From the NCBI GenBank assembly GCA_004791255.1, contig SRUQ01000001.1:1-64000 (forward strand): DNA of 64,000 bases, in the 5' to 3' direction. A program made the translations under genes and the position numbers. This DNA comes from a bacterium M00.F.Ca.ET.205.01.1.1 (lineage in GTDB: Bacteria > Pseudomonadota > Alphaproteobacteria > Rhizobiales > Rhizobiaceae). Positions 1-9,841 of this stretch are shown here, one piece after another (within the stretch, counting starts at the first letter, position 1; every line of letters starts with the position of its first letter). A model generated the notes under the pieces. That model ran no database searches and was not told the DNA's origin. It saw nothing but the letters and a program-made list of their open reading frames with translations.

Positions 1-2
1 AG

Positions 3-116
3 AAGCGAACCATCGATGACACATGGCGACATCTTGGCCACCTGGTATCAACCATCGAACCCAACGAATGCAGAGACTACTTCGCAAACGCAGGATATGC
101 TTCCGTCAAAACCTGA
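3..116 (+). mobile_element. 3' end of an IS630-family transposase (cut by window edge)
   Basis: The third forward frame is open from the left edge to a TGA and encodes 37 residues ending in ECRDYFANAGYASVKT. An aromatic-rich 'C..YF..AGY' tail is typical of the C-terminus of IS630-type transposases, which have a DDE nuclease fold. The catalytic core would lie left of the window, so whether the element is intact cannot be judged. The element runs to within about 20 bases of the convergent cupin gene. I could not identify its terminal inverted repeat. The family call rests on this short tail only. Confidence 0.55.
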
Positions 117-133
117 AATGCTCTAGCCCCGCG

Positions 134-415
134 CTACTTCAGCTCGATCTCGATGAAAGCATATTCGCCCTCATTGGCGCTGATGACGTCGTGCTCGACG
201 CCTTCCCTGCGGAAATACGGAGCGCCCTTTTTCATCTCGGCGAAGGTCTCGCCGTCCTTGGTCACAAGCTTCACCTTGCCGTCCATCAGCGGCACCACGA
301 CATAGTCGTGGCCGTGGCGATGCCAGCCGGTGTTGTCGCCCGGCTGGAAGCGATATTCGGTGACGATGACGCGCTCATTGTCGATGAAGACGGTGGCCTT
401 GGCGGATCCGGTCAT
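134..415 (-). CDS. Small cupin-domain protein
   Basis: A 93-residue single-domain cupin. The metal-binding motif is visible as the segment GDNTGWHRHGHDYVVVPL, with clustered His residues, followed by a second beta-rich half with a conserved His near EGVEHDVI. Such small cupins bind a metal or a small ligand, and the sequence does not identify a substrate. I chose the internal ATG because AGGGAGA lies six to eight bases upstream; an in-frame start 13 codons earlier has no comparable ribosome site. It is separated from trxA by a terminator-like hairpin, so it is probably its own transcription unit. It could equally be annotated as a cytoplasmic hypothetical cupin. Confidence 0.8.
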   Translation of the reverse strand: MTGSAKATVFIDNERVIVTEYRFQPGDNTGWHRHGHDYVVVPLMDGKVKLVTKDGETFAEMKKGAPYFRREGVEHDVISANEGEYAFIEIELK

Positions 416-496
416 TTTCTTCTCCCTGCTGATGCCTTCAACAGAGGACATCAAGTGCCTGGCCGTGAGGGCCAGAGCGGGCCACCGATGACGCCA

Positions 497-523
497 ACAA
501 AAAGCCCGGCGCGAGGCCGGGCT
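497..523 (-). terminator. Rho-independent terminator of trxA
   Basis: AGCCCGGC and GCCGGGCT form an 8-bp perfect stem with a five-base loop (GCGAG). On the minus strand it is followed by TTTTGTT. It lies about 27 bases past the trxA stop. Confidence 0.75.
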
Positions 524-549
524 CCTGCGATCTGAATTTCTTGGGACGG

Positions 550-873
550 TCAGAGGCTGCCGTTGATCCAGTGCGACAGCGCGGTCTTGGGCGCGGCGCC
601 GACCTTCATGTCGGCCACTTCGCCGCCCTTGAAGATCATCAGCGTCGGGATCGAGCGCACGCCGAACTGGGCGGCAAGTTCCGGATTCTCGTCGATATTC
701 AGTTTGGCGATCTTGACCTTGCTGCCGAGTTCGACGGCGATGTCCTCAAGCGCGGGGGCGATCATCTTGCACGGGCCGCACCATTCCGCCCAGAAGTCGA
801 CCACGACCGGCTCCTTGGCGTTGAGCACGTCGGCCTGGAAGTTGCTCTTGTCGACCTTGACGGTGGCACCCAT
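550..873 (-). CDS. trxA: Thioredoxin 1
   Basis: A 107-residue thioredoxin, the normal family length. The redox centre WCGPCK is present after the beta strand VVVDFWAEW, and the cis-Pro loop is visible as RSIPTLMIF. It reduces protein disulfides in the cytoplasm using electrons from thioredoxin reductase. The chosen start gives the usual N-terminus ([12 protein letters not shown]). A start 27 codons upstream would add an unrelated tail that does not match the family. It lies 77 bases downstream of addA in the same orientation and ends in a clear terminator. The addA-trxA order is common in Rhizobiales. Confidence 0.95.
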   Translation of the reverse strand: MGATVKVDKSNFQADVLNAKEPVVVDFWAEWCGPCKMIAPALEDIAVELGSKVKIAKLNIDENPELAAQFGVRSIPTLMIFKGGEVADMKVGAAPKTALSHWINGSL

Positions 874-950
874 GCGTAAAAATCCTTTCGAGAGTTCTTT
901 GTCGCACCAAATGTGGTGGTTGTCGCGCCCTTCTTCAAGCAGGTCTTGTG

Positions 951-3900
951 TCACGCTCCTGTGAGTCGGGCAAGGGCGTCATCCATGGCCCCGGGCGGCA
1001 GTTCGATCAGCCGTGGCGCTTCGGTAAACAGCAAGGCCGCGGTGATTTCGCGGCCGGGATAAAGCGGCTTGAGCAAGGCGCGGTAGAGTGCGAGTTGCAA
1101 CAGATAGGCCGGCGGAACCCCGGCCAGCGAGGCGGGCGCCGGCCGGTTGGTCTTGTAATCGACGATGGATACCCTGTCCGGCGTCACCGCCAGCCGGTCG
1201 ATCTTGCCCGATATCGAGCGCTTTCTACCCTTCACCTCAAGGCTGCCCATGATAGCCACCTCGGGTCGCGAGGATGGTGCAAACAGCGGTGCGAAGCGTC
1301 GGTCGTCGAGGATCGCCATCACCGAGGCAAGCGCCTTGCCGCGCTCGCCGGCCGGCCATTGCGCGCCGGCGCGGGCCAGATAGCGTTCGGCAGCATCATG
1401 ACGCTCGGGTTCGGCCACGCCGGGCAGCATCTGCAGCAGCTTGTGCAGCGCCAGGCCGCGCAGCACGGCAAAGCCGGGTTCGGCATCGGCATCCAGCACC
1501 GGCGAGCCGGTCTCAACCACCGCCTCCTTGCCTTCGTCGATCAAGGCCGAGGCACCGGACGGCGACAGCGGGCGCGGCAAATCCTCGAATGGCGGCAAAG
1601 GCCTGAACAAGGCGGCAGGCGGCGGGCCGAAATCCTTTGCCTGCGGAGCGGCTTCCTCGGCCGCCAGCGGGAAAGGCGGCAAGCCGGTCACCTGGAAACG
1701 GTGCACCGCTTCGCCGCCGGCGGGATGCTGGCGCTCGCGGCTTTCCGGCGCCGCGAGCAGGGCGCGGCTGACGACCGAATGCCAGGTGCCGCCGGCAGGC
1801 GCGCGCTTGCCGTGGTAGCCGCAGACGATCAGCCGGTCCTCGGCGCGGGTCATGCCGACATAGAGCAGCCGGCGGTACTCGTCGTCGGCCAGCTCGCGCG
1901 CCCGGGCGGCAGCCGCCTTGGAGAAGCCGTTGGCGACATCGCTGGCCGAGCGCCAGAGATAGCCCTTGCCACTCCAGGAGCGCCCTGAGCCCTCGAACGG
2001 CATCAGGCGCGGCAGATGCTGGTCGCTGAAGGGTGCCGAGCCGCCATCGACCAGGAAGACGACCGGCGCCTCCAGTCCCTTGGCGGCATGCACGGTCATG
2101 ACGCGGACCTCGTCGCGGGTCTGGTCCATCTCGCGCTTGATCTCGGGGCCGGCGTTTTCCAGCGTCGACAGGAAGGCTTCCAGCCCCGGCAGGCCGGTCC
2201 GCTCCTCCGCCAGGCAGAAACCCAGGAACTCGTCGAGAATGTCGCCAGCTTCCGGCCCGAGCCGGGCGATCATCTTGCGGCGCACGCCGTCGCGCGCCAG
2301 CAGGCCTGCATAGAATTCGAAGACCGGCTTGAACCCCGCCTCGGTGGCCCAGGCGTCGAGCTGGGCGACGACCTTGGCCAGAGCCTCGTTGTCCTGGGCA
2401 TGCTGGCGCAGCGAGGCGATCAGCGACAGCCCTGGCTGCCTTTGCGCCGCAAGGTCGAAAAGCACCCCTTCGGCGACATCGAAGACCGGGCTGCGCAACA
2501 GGGCCGCGAGCGACAGATCGTCCTGTGGCTGGATCAGGAAATGGCCGAGCGCGATCAGGTCCTTGACCGCGATATGGCCGGGCAGGCTCAGCCGGTCGGC
2601 GCCGGCGACGGGAATGTCGCGGCGCTTCAAAGCGCGCGTCAGCGCATGGACGAAGCGGTCGCGCTTGCGCACCAGCACCAGCACGTCGCCGGGCTGCAGC
2701 CGCTTGCCACGGCCTTCGATGATCTCGCCGTTGCCGATCCAGCCGGCAATGGTGGCGGCGACGTTTTCGGCGACCCGCACCGCCGGCGCGCGGGCATGGT
2801 CGACGGCTTGCGACCAGTCGTCCGGCTCGTCGACCGCCTCGGCGCCGATCGATGGCCAGACCTCGACATAACCCGGCGCGTCGGTGCGAATCGCCTTGTG
2901 GCTCAGCGGATCGGGATCATGGCTGATGCCGCGCCGCACGAGCGGATCGGCAAAGACGCGGTCTACGGCGGCCAGCACATCGTCGGTCGAACGGAACGAC
3001 CAGGTGAGCTTGAGATCGGCGAAGGACGCCTCGGCCTGCCGCACCTTGCCGGCAAACATCAGCCGGCTGTCGGCGAAGGAATCCGGCGCGGCGCCCTGGA
3101 AGGAGTAGATCGACTGTTTTTCGTCACCGACGGCAAAGATTGTGCGATTGGCCTGGTCGCGCGCGCCGAGGCCGGCAAAGAATTCCTCCGCCAGCCGCTT
3201 CACCACTTCCCATTGATCGGGGCTGGTGTCCTGCGCCTCGTCGAGCAGGATGTGGTCGATGCCCTGGTCGAGCTTGTATTGCACCCAGGGGCCGGCATCG
3301 GGCCGTGCCAGGAGGTTGACGGTGCGGGTGATCAGGTCGTTGAAGTCGAGAAAACCACGCCCCCGCTTCAACTGCTCGTAACGGGCGATCAACCAGTCGG
3401 CGACGGTCAGCGCGGCGCGCGTGCCTTCCAGCATCCGGAACAGGGCCAGCCGGTCCGATGTCTCGACGATCGCGCTGGTCGCCGATCGATAACGGTCGGC
3501 CAGATCCGGCAGCCGATCGACCAATGCCTTCTTGAACGCCTTGCCAGGATCGTACGGATCGCCGTCGGTCTTGAGGAAGGCCCACGCCAAGAGCTGCAGC
3601 CGGCGCACCGGATCGTTCTCGGCAAAGGCCTGCCGCGCATAGGGCAGGATGTTGTTCAGCACCGTCCTGGCGTCGGCAGCCTCGGCGGCATGGGCAAAGC
3701 CGGCAAAATAATCCGGCAGGAAGCCCGGCAGCGGCCAGACCGACGCCGCAATGCCTTCGGCAGTCTGGCCAGGGCGGAAATGGAACTCGTCGAACAGCGC
3801 CTGGAAGTGCGGACCGCCCCGGTCTAGCCCGGCGATGAAGGCGCTGAGGTCGTCGCGCTTGCGCACGATTTCGCCAAGCAGGGCGTCGAGCCCGGCCTCG

Positions 3901-4469
3901 CCGGCTCGTTCGAGCACTGCGGCGAAGGCCTCGGCGAGTTCAGGACGATCCGCCACGCTGCCCGAAATCATCTCGCGGCGGGCGGCGGCAAACAAAGATG
4001 CCTCCATCTGCGGGTCGAGCATCTCGAAATGCGCCGGGATGTTGGCTTCGAGCGGGAACTGGTGCAGCACCGATTCGCAGAAGGCGTGGATGGTCTGGAT
4101 CTTCAACCCGCCGGGCGTCTCCAGCGCCTCGGCGAACAGGCGGCGGGCGCGGCGCATGGTTTCGCGGTCCGGCCGGCGGCCATCCAGCGCCTCGACCCTG
4201 ACAGCAAGCTCGGCATCGCCAAGTGCGGTCCATTCCGACAGCGTCGAGAATACCCGGTTCGACATGTTGGCGGCGGCGGCACGGGTATAGGTCAGGCACA
4301 GGATCTTCGACGGATCGGTGCCGCGCAGCAAAAGCCGGATGACGCGCTGGGCCAGCACATGGGTCTTGCCGGAGCCGGCATTGGCCGACACCCAGGCGGA
4401 ATTCCTGGGGTCCGAGGCGCTGGCCTGGCTGGAGGCGGTTTCGCTCGGAATGGGATAGGCCTTCTTCAT
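951..4469 (-). CDS. addA: Double-strand break repair helicase AddA
   Basis: A 1172-residue UvrD-type helicase-nuclease subunit. It has the Walker A AGSGKT (residues 31-36), the helicase motif LDEAQDTSP, the UvrD-type motifs [13 protein letters not shown] and [15 protein letters not shown], and a C-terminal RecB-family nuclease motif IVDYKTNR (about 1102-1109). With AddB it resects double-strand ends to Chi-like sites and loads RecA, replacing RecBCD in this lineage. The ATG was chosen because it starts at the family N-terminus and overlaps the addB stop in an ATGA junction, implying translational coupling. A longer open frame upstream is only antisense/out-of-frame sequence over addB. Confidence 0.95.
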   Translation of the reverse strand: MKKAYPIPSETASSQASASDPRNSAWVSANAGSGKTHVLAQRVIRLLLRGTDPSKILCLTYTRAAAANMSNRVFSTLSEWTALGDAELAVRVEALDGRRPDRETMRRARRLFAEALETPGGLKIQTIHAFCESVLHQFPLEANIPAHFEMLDPQMEASLFAAARREMISGSVADRPELAEAFAAVLERAGEAGLDALLGEIVRKRDDLSAFIAGLDRGGPHFQALFDEFHFRPGQTAEGIAASVWPLPGFLPDYFAGFAHAAEAADARTVLNNILPYARQAFAENDPVRRLQLLAWAFLKTDGDPYDPGKAFKKALVDRLPDLADRYRSATSAIVETSDRLALFRMLEGTRAALTVADWLIARYEQLKRGRGFLDFNDLITRTVNLLARPDAGPWVQYKLDQGIDHILLDEAQDTSPDQWEVVKRLAEEFFAGLGARDQANRTIFAVGDEKQSIYSFQGAAPDSFADSRLMFAGKVRQAEASFADLKLTWSFRSTDDVLAAVDRVFADPLVRRGISHDPDPLSHKAIRTDAPGYVEVWPSIGAEAVDEPDDWSQAVDHARAPAVRVAENVAATIAGWIGNGEIIEGRGKRLQPGDVLVLVRKRDRFVHALTRALKRRDIPVAGADRLSLPGHIAVKDLIALGHFLIQPQDDLSLAALLRSPVFDVAEGVLFDLAAQRQPGLSLIASLRQHAQDNEALAKVVAQLDAWATEAGFKPVFEFYAGLLARDGVRRKMIARLGPEAGDILDEFLGFCLAEERTGLPGLEAFLSTLENAGPEIKREMDQTRDEVRVMTVHAAKGLEAPVVFLVDGGSAPFSDQHLPRLMPFEGSGRSWSGKGYLWRSASDVANGFSKAAAARARELADDEYRRLLYVGMTRAEDRLIVCGYHGKRAPAGGTWHSVVSRALLAAPESRERQHPAGGEAVHRFQVTGLPPFPLAAEEAAPQAKDFGPPPAALFRPLPPFEDLPRPLSPSGASALIDEGKEAVVETGSPVLDADAEPGFAVLRGLALHKLLQMLPGVAEPERHDAAERYLARAGAQWPAGERGKALASVMAILDDRRFAPLFAPSSRPEVAIMGSLEVKGRKRSISGKIDRLAVTPDRVSIVDYKTNRPAPASLAGVPPAYLLQLALYRALLKPLYPGREITAALLFTEAPRLIELPPGAMDDALARLTGA

Positions 4470-7400
4470 GCCTCCCCTCCCTCGTCGCCGGCATCGCCGC
4501 CCGCCGACCATTCGAGTACGCGGGCAAGATGGTCGTAATCGCCATCGGTTTCGCCCTCGCGAAACGGCAAGGCGCGCGACAGATAGCCGGTCGCCGGATC
4601 GGCATAGTAGATCAAGAGCTTCTCCAGCCGCGCCCAGGCTTCCTCGGCAAGATCGGCCGCGGCGCGTGGCTGGCGGTTGTGTTCGAGGATAGACTCTTCG
4701 AACACCTCGCCATTCGGCTTCAGCCTGATGAAGGCCAGTTGCGAGGGTTCGCGCGCGCCAAGGTCCCGGAAGGCGCCGCGCCTGAGCAGCGCACCTTCCA
4801 GCGCCAGTTGCGGCGCCAGCAGCGTGTGCGCCTGCGCCTTGGAGGGCGACGAGCCGGTCTTGTAGTCCAGTATGTCGGCCATGCCGCCGGCCAGAAGGTC
4901 GACGCGGTCGGCATAGCCGGACAACGTCACGCCGGACTGGCCGACGACGGTCTTTCCCGCCCTTTCCTCGGCGTGCCGCCGCATCACCGCGTCGGCGCGG
5001 GTGCGCTCCCACTCGATGATGTTGGCGGCAAGCTTTTCGAAGCGCGGCCACCACACCGCCTCGACATCGACGGGAAGATCGGCCTCGGCAAAACAGGAAC
5101 GGCCGGCGGCGATGAGGCCGGCCAGCGCATCAGGCGCGCGCGGATCGGCGACGCTGGCCGAGAACAGGTGCAGGATGGCGTGGAACAGCGTGCCGCGCTC
5201 GGCAGCACCGGGATCGCGGATGACTGGATCGAGGGGCATCAGGCCAAGAATGCGCCTGGCATAGACGGCATAGGGGTCGCGGCGCAGCGTCTCGATCTCG
5301 GTGACCGAGAAATGCGTCGGCCGGACAGCCAAAGACGGAGTCGGCTGCGGGCGCGGCGCGAAATCGCGCTTCGGGCCGGCATCGAGCGCCCGCGCCCAGG
5401 CGATAAGCCCGTCGCCGCGCCTGACCAGGCTGGCCGCCTGGTTCTTGCCGATGAAGGTCAGCATGCGCTGCAGCCAGCGCGACGGCACGGCGGGAGCGTC
5501 GCCGGCGCGGGCGGAACGGGACAGCACCACCTCAGGCGCGCCCATGGCCATCTGGAAGTCATGCGCGGCGAGGCCGATGCGCCGCTCGGGCGGCTCGAGA
5601 TCGATGCCGGTCTTCATCAGCCGCGACATGAAGCGGTCGCTCTCCGGCTTGCGCGGCCACACGCCTTCGTTCATGCCGCCGATGACCAGCGTGTCGACAT
5701 GCTGCAGCCGCGCTTCCAGCGCGCCCCAGATGGCGATGCTCCGGTCGGTGCCTTGCGCCGGCTTGACCGCCTCCGGCGCGATCAGCGCGTCCATCACATC
5801 TGGCCATTCGTCGGCGGCGAAGGTCAGCGGCACGGCCGCCGCGACCAGCCCGCGCAGCAGCTCGGCAAGCTTTTCGCCGGCATCGCCGGCATAGAGGGCG
5901 GCAAGCTCGCCATCCCCGGCGCGGCCAAGATCCTCCAGCACCACGACGCTTGCCTCGACCAGCGCGGCAAGGTTTGCCTCCGCCTGGCCACGGAAAGACG
6001 CGAGCGGCGCCACGGCCTGCCCCAGCCGCGCCAGCAGATCGCGCGCGGCCTCGATGCCGCCCACGCTCACCCGCGAGAACCAGAAGGGCGGCCGGCTGTC
6101 GTCACCGATATCCACGAGCCGGGCCTCGAACAGCTCCGGCAGCGAGGCGATATCGGGGCGGCCGGTGCCGCCGCGCAGCGCCACGAGTTCGACCAGCTCC
6201 GCCGCGTGGCGAACGACGGCGCGGTCCAGGCCAAGGGCAAGCAGCGGATGCTTGAGCAGCGACAGCAGGGCGACCGGATCGCCGGGCCGAAATACGGCGC
6301 CCAGCGCCAGCCGAAGCAGGCTGGCGGCCGGCGTGTTGGACAGGGGCGTGCCGCCGGAATCGTCGGCGACGACGCCGAAGCGCCTGAGTTCGACCGCGAC
6401 GCGACGCGCCAGCGCGCGGTCGCCGGTGACCAGCGCCGCCCTCTTTCCCGGTTCCTCGACCGCCCGCTTGAGCGCCACCGCGATCGCCACCGCCTCGTCG
6501 CGTTCGCTGGCCGCCTCGAGCAGCGTCACATCGGCGAAAGCTTCTTCAATGTCCTGGTCCGAGAACCGGCCACGCGTCTCGGCCCACAATTCCGTTGTCT
6601 CCGCCGGACGCAGCGCCTCACCGACAACGGCGGCGCGCAGCGTCAGCGGCCGCCCGGCCGTGCCGATTTCGTCGACATCGCCGCGCAGCACGCCAATGGT
6701 GCCGATCAGCTTGGCCAGGCCATATTGCGGATGGCCGAGAACGGCAGGGCGCGCGCCCGGCGCGTTGATCGCCTGGAAGGATGGCTCGTCCAGTCCCCGG
6801 TCGAGGCCAGGCAGCACGATGGCGCCGCCGGGCAGACGGGCAATGGCGGCAAGCAGTTCCGCCGTGGCGGGAATGGAGCCGGTGGAGCCGGCGGCGATGA
6901 CCGGTCCGGCCGGCGGATTGCGCCGCAGCCGCGCCGCCTCCATCCGGATGAGCGCACTGCGGTGCGCGGCGGGATTGGAACGGTTGCTCTCTTCCAGGAA
7001 TTTCGGCCAGGCATCGGTAACGATGCCGAGGAAGTCGAGCGTCACCTGCCACCATCCGGCGAGACTTCCGGTCACCAGGCCGGCGAGCTTGCTCCAGTCG
7101 GTGCCTTCAGTCTCGATCTCGTCCATCAGCCCGGCGAGATCGCGCGCCAGCCAGATCGCATCGGCGGTCGAGGCCGGGATGACGATCTCCTCGGCGAAAA
7201 GGGCTTCGACATGCGCCGGCAGCCGGCGCTTCCAGGCCCGCACCAGCGGCGCCAGCAGCAGCAGGCGCTCGGTCGCTGAAATCGGCGGCGCCAGGTCTAT
7301 CGCCGCCGATGCCTCGACCTCGAAGGCGGTCTCGTCCTCGTCGAATTCGCCGAGCGGACGGATCACCGGCAGGATTGCCGACCCGCCGCCGCCGCGCGCC

Positions 7401-7600
7401 GCGAGGCTGTCGACGAAGACGCCGCGCAAGGCACGCGCGGCGCGGCGCGTCGGCACGTAGATGGTGACGTCGGCGAGCGCCAGCGGATCACCGTCGAAGC
7501 GAAAGCCGGGGACGAGATGCCCGGCCAGCAGCGCTTCAGCCAGCGTCGGCAGGAACGGCGCTCCGGGCGGGATCGAGAAGACGCGGCACGAGCCGCTCAT
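4466..7600 (-). CDS. addB: Double-strand break repair protein AddB
   Basis: A 1044-residue alphaproteobacterial-type AddB, the partner of AddA. The inactivated helicase-like N-terminal half is followed by a RecB-family nuclease domain with the motif DILDYKTG at about residues 909-916 and the downstream QLALEGALL helix typical of these nucleases. The N-terminus (SCRVFSIPPGAPFLPTLAEAL) matches the usual start of the family. It overlaps the preceding nucleotidyltransferase gene and the following addA by four bases each, so murU-like, addB and addA are likely one coupled transcript. Confidence 0.95.
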   Translation of the reverse strand: MSGSCRVFSIPPGAPFLPTLAEALLAGHLVPGFRFDGDPLALADVTIYVPTRRAARALRGVFVDSLAARGGGGSAILPVIRPLGEFDEDETAFEVEASAAIDLAPPISATERLLLLAPLVRAWKRRLPAHVEALFAEEIVIPASTADAIWLARDLAGLMDEIETEGTDWSKLAGLVTGSLAGWWQVTLDFLGIVTDAWPKFLEESNRSNPAAHRSALIRMEAARLRRNPPAGPVIAAGSTGSIPATAELLAAIARLPGGAIVLPGLDRGLDEPSFQAINAPGARPAVLGHPQYGLAKLIGTIGVLRGDVDEIGTAGRPLTLRAAVVGEALRPAETTELWAETRGRFSDQDIEEAFADVTLLEAASERDEAVAIAVALKRAVEEPGKRAALVTGDRALARRVAVELRRFGVVADDSGGTPLSNTPAASLLRLALGAVFRPGDPVALLSLLKHPLLALGLDRAVVRHAAELVELVALRGGTGRPDIASLPELFEARLVDIGDDSRPPFWFSRVSVGGIEAARDLLARLGQAVAPLASFRGQAEANLAALVEASVVVLEDLGRAGDGELAALYAGDAGEKLAELLRGLVAAAVPLTFAADEWPDVMDALIAPEAVKPAQGTDRSIAIWGALEARLQHVDTLVIGGMNEGVWPRKPESDRFMSRLMKTGIDLEPPERRIGLAAHDFQMAMGAPEVVLSRSARAGDAPAVPSRWLQRMLTFIGKNQAASLVRRGDGLIAWARALDAGPKRDFAPRPQPTPSLAVRPTHFSVTEIETLRRDPYAVYARRILGLMPLDPVIRDPGAAERGTLFHAILHLFSASVADPRAPDALAGLIAAGRSCFAEADLPVDVEAVWWPRFEKLAANIIEWERTRADAVMRRHAEERAGKTVVGQSGVTLSGYADRVDLLAGGMADILDYKTGSSPSKAQAHTLLAPQLALEGALLRRGAFRDLGAREPSQLAFIRLKPNGEVFEESILEHNRQPRAAADLAEEAWARLEKLLIYYADPATGYLSRALPFREGETDGDYDHLARVLEWSAGGDAGDEGGEA

Positions 7601-8325
7601 ATCGCTTTCGCAAGAGCGCCGGCAACCGCCGCTTCGGCGAGCGGGATGGCGTCCGGCGTACCGACGGTGATCCAGCGGCCCTTCATGCGCATGCCGAACA
7701 GGCGACCGGCGGCGATCGCCTTGTCGAAATAGACGTTCAGGGAGTGCGAGCCGGCGGGCGCATCCTTGAAGACGCGCGGATGGATGATCGCGGCGCCGGC
7801 GTAGATCAGGCCGGCCGGATCACCCTTCGAGCGGCGCAGGGCGCCGTCCGGCGCCGCCAGGAAGTCGGTGCCGACGCAATGCCCGGTCGCTGAGTCGAGA
7901 TCGGTAAGCATCAGCATAATATCCATTCTGGCAGCGTCCCATGCAAGGGAAAGGCGCTCGAGGCTGGGCTCGCCGCTGTCGATCCAGAAGGTGTCGGCGT
8001 TGATGATGTAGAAGGGCGCGTTACCCAGCAGCGGCAGCGCCCTGACGATGCCGCCCGCCGATTCCAGCAAGGCATCGCGCTCGTCGGAAATGACGATCCT
8101 GGGTGCCCTGCGGCCTACGACATGGGCGACGATCTGCTCCGGCAGGTAGTGCACGTTGACGACGGCGTTGACGACGCCTGCCGCTTCCAGGCTGTCCAGC
8201 CCCCAGTCGAGCAAGGTCTTCCCGGCGATTTTCACCAGCGGCTTCGGCATCGTGTCGGTGATCGGGCGCATGCGCTTGCCGAGGCCCGCGGCAAGCACCA
8301 TCGCGGTCTTCGGCCCTGATGTCAT
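7597..8325 (-). CDS. murU: MurU-like sugar-1-phosphate nucleotidyltransferase
   Basis: A 242-residue nucleotidyltransferase with the signature MVLAAGLGKRMRPIT followed by KPLVKIAGKTLLDW, the substrate-loop region GGIVRALPLL and the metal-binding INADTFW. Members of this subfamily next to an AmgK-type kinase act as MurNAc-1-phosphate uridylyltransferases in the cell-wall recycling bypass known from Pseudomonas putida. Here the upstream gene carries just such a kinase domain, fused to TsaE, and overlaps it by four bases. The substrate is therefore inferred from context. A general mannose-1-P or glucose-1-P nucleotidyltransferase is the alternative. Confidence 0.85.
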   Translation of the reverse strand: MTSGPKTAMVLAAGLGKRMRPITDTMPKPLVKIAGKTLLDWGLDSLEAAGVVNAVVNVHYLPEQIVAHVVGRRAPRIVISDERDALLESAGGIVRALPLLGNAPFYIINADTFWIDSGEPSLERLSLAWDAARMDIMLMLTDLDSATGHCVGTDFLAAPDGALRRSKGDPAGLIYAGAAIIHPRVFKDAPAGSHSLNVYFDKAIAAGRLFGMRMKGRWITVGTPDAIPLAEAAVAGALAKAI

Positions 8326-9833
8326 GGCGCGCGTTCCTCCAGCAGGCCGTGGGCGGTGTAGAAATCCTTCAAGCCGCTCATCGCCGGATGCACCAGCGCC
8401 CGCCTGAGGTAGTCGCGGATGCGCGGCAGGTGCTTGAGATAATAGGGCTTGCCGTCGCGTTTTTCGAGACGCACGAAGATGCCGAGGATCTTGGAATTGC
8501 GCTGCGCGGCCATGATTGCATAGGCTTCGAGGAAGCCAGCCTCGTCGAAGACGCCAGCGGCGCGCCGGGCAGCGATATAGGCCGCGACGGTCCGGCGTTC
8601 GATCTCCGGCGCGATGGTGACGCGCGCATCCATGGCCAACGAAGCGACGTCATAGGCGGCCGGGCCGATCAGCGCATCCTGGACGTCGACGATGCCGAGC
8701 CGGTCATGACCGCTGCGCTCGCCGCGCCAGATGATGTTGGGCGAATGGAAATCGCGCAGCATCAGCGTGTATTCGCTGGCCGCGAGCCGATCGAGCAGGG
8801 TATTCCATTGCCTGATATAGCCGGCGCGCAAGGTGTCATTTGCCGGGCCGCCGGTGACCATCGGCACATACCAGTCGACCAGCAATTCGGCCTCGATCAG
8901 CATGGCGTCGCGGTCGAAAGGCGGCACGTCATGGATAACGCCGGGAGCGGCCTCCATGCGCCGGGGCCAAGTCTTGCCGTGCATCATTGCGAGCAGTTCG
9001 GCCGCCGCCTCGTAGCGTTCGGCGACCGGTTCGCCATTGCCGTCGAGAAAACCTTCCGAGCCGAGATGCTCGAGCAGCAGGAACCCCTGGTCGAGATCCT
9101 GCGCATCGATCCGTGGCACGGCGACGCCGGCGGCGAGCAGGGCGCGGTCGATGGCGACGAAGGCGGATACCGACTGCGCGGTGTGGGCAATCACCGCATA
9201 GGGCTTGCTGTCGCGCACCGGCGGGCCGAGCACCAGCCGGGGCGAGTTCATCAGCACCCTTGCCGCATGGCCGGGACGCGAGACGATTTCATAGGAACGG
9301 GCGGAGGCGTCGCCGATGAAATGGCGGCGGCTGGCCCCACCCCATCCGGCGTGATCGAGGAAATCGCGCATTGCAATCGAACGCGCCACGCGGTCGAAGG
9401 CGGCGCCTTGCCCGGACAGCCGCGCCAGCCGGCCCAAGCCATGCTGGACGAGTTCGACCTGCACCGATGTCTTCGGCAAATAGCCTTCGGCCCGCTCGGG
9501 CCATTCGACAAGGGCGGCACCTTGCGCCAGCACTTCGTCAAAACCGAGTTCATCGATCTCCGCCGCCGAGGACAGCCGGTAGAGATCGAAATGATGCACC
9601 GGGATGCGTGTGTCGTAGCTCTGCACCAGGGTGAAGGTCGGGCTTGGCACGTCGAGGCCGGCATCGTCGGCCAGGGTCCTGATCAGCGCCCGCGCCAGCG
9701 TCGACTTGCCGGCGCCGAGATCGCCCTTGAGCGCCAGCACGTCACCGGGGCGCAACGCCAGCGCCAGATCCTCGCCCAGCCGCGCGGTCTGCGTTTCGTC
9801 GGCGAGCAAACGCTCCAGCACCAATCCCGCCAT
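8322..9833 (-). CDS. tsaE: TsaE - AmgK-like phosphotransferase fusion
   Basis: A 503-residue two-domain protein. Residues 1 to about 150 are TsaE, the ATPase subunit of the tRNA t6A37 complex, with Walker A GDLGAGKS at 37-44 and the downstream FDLYRL. Residues from about 165 on form an APH-type kinase with the catalytic loop RDFHSPN (360-366) and the metal motif IVDVQDA. The kinase resembles AmgK, the anomeric MurNAc/GlcNAc kinase of peptidoglycan recycling. The neighbouring MurU-like gene supports that role. The fusion links an essential tRNA-modification factor to a salvage enzyme, a known arrangement in Rhizobiales. It starts eight bases downstream of the divL stop. Confidence 0.9.
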   Translation of the reverse strand: MAGLVLERLLADETQTARLGEDLALALRPGDVLALKGDLGAGKSTLARALIRTLADDAGLDVPSPTFTLVQSYDTRIPVHHFDLYRLSSAAEIDELGFDEVLAQGAALVEWPERAEGYLPKTSVQVELVQHGLGRLARLSGQGAAFDRVARSIAMRDFLDHAGWGGASRRHFIGDASARSYEIVSRPGHAARVLMNSPRLVLGPPVRDSKPYAVIAHTAQSVSAFVAIDRALLAAGVAVPRIDAQDLDQGFLLLEHLGSEGFLDGNGEPVAERYEAAAELLAMMHGKTWPRRMEAAPGVIHDVPPFDRDAMLIEAELLVDWYVPMVTGGPANDTLRAGYIRQWNTLLDRLAASEYTLMLRDFHSPNIIWRGERSGHDRLGIVDVQDALIGPAAYDVASLAMDARVTIAPEIERRTVAAYIAARRAAGVFDEAGFLEAYAIMAAQRNSKILGIFVRLEKRDGKPYYLKHLPRIRDYLRRALVHPAMSGLKDFYTAHGLLEERAP

Positions 9834-9841
9834 CGAACGCG

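Noticed and set aside
2016..3827. A 603-codon plus-strand frame antisense to addA
   Set aside because: Same cause; no recognisable domain, and it covers essential addA helicase motifs.
4529..7279. A 916-codon open frame on the plus strand, antisense to addB
   Set aside because: High GC third-position bias on the minus-strand gene keeps the antisense frame open. The peptide is Arg/Gly/His-rich without domains, and addB has clear nuclease motifs.
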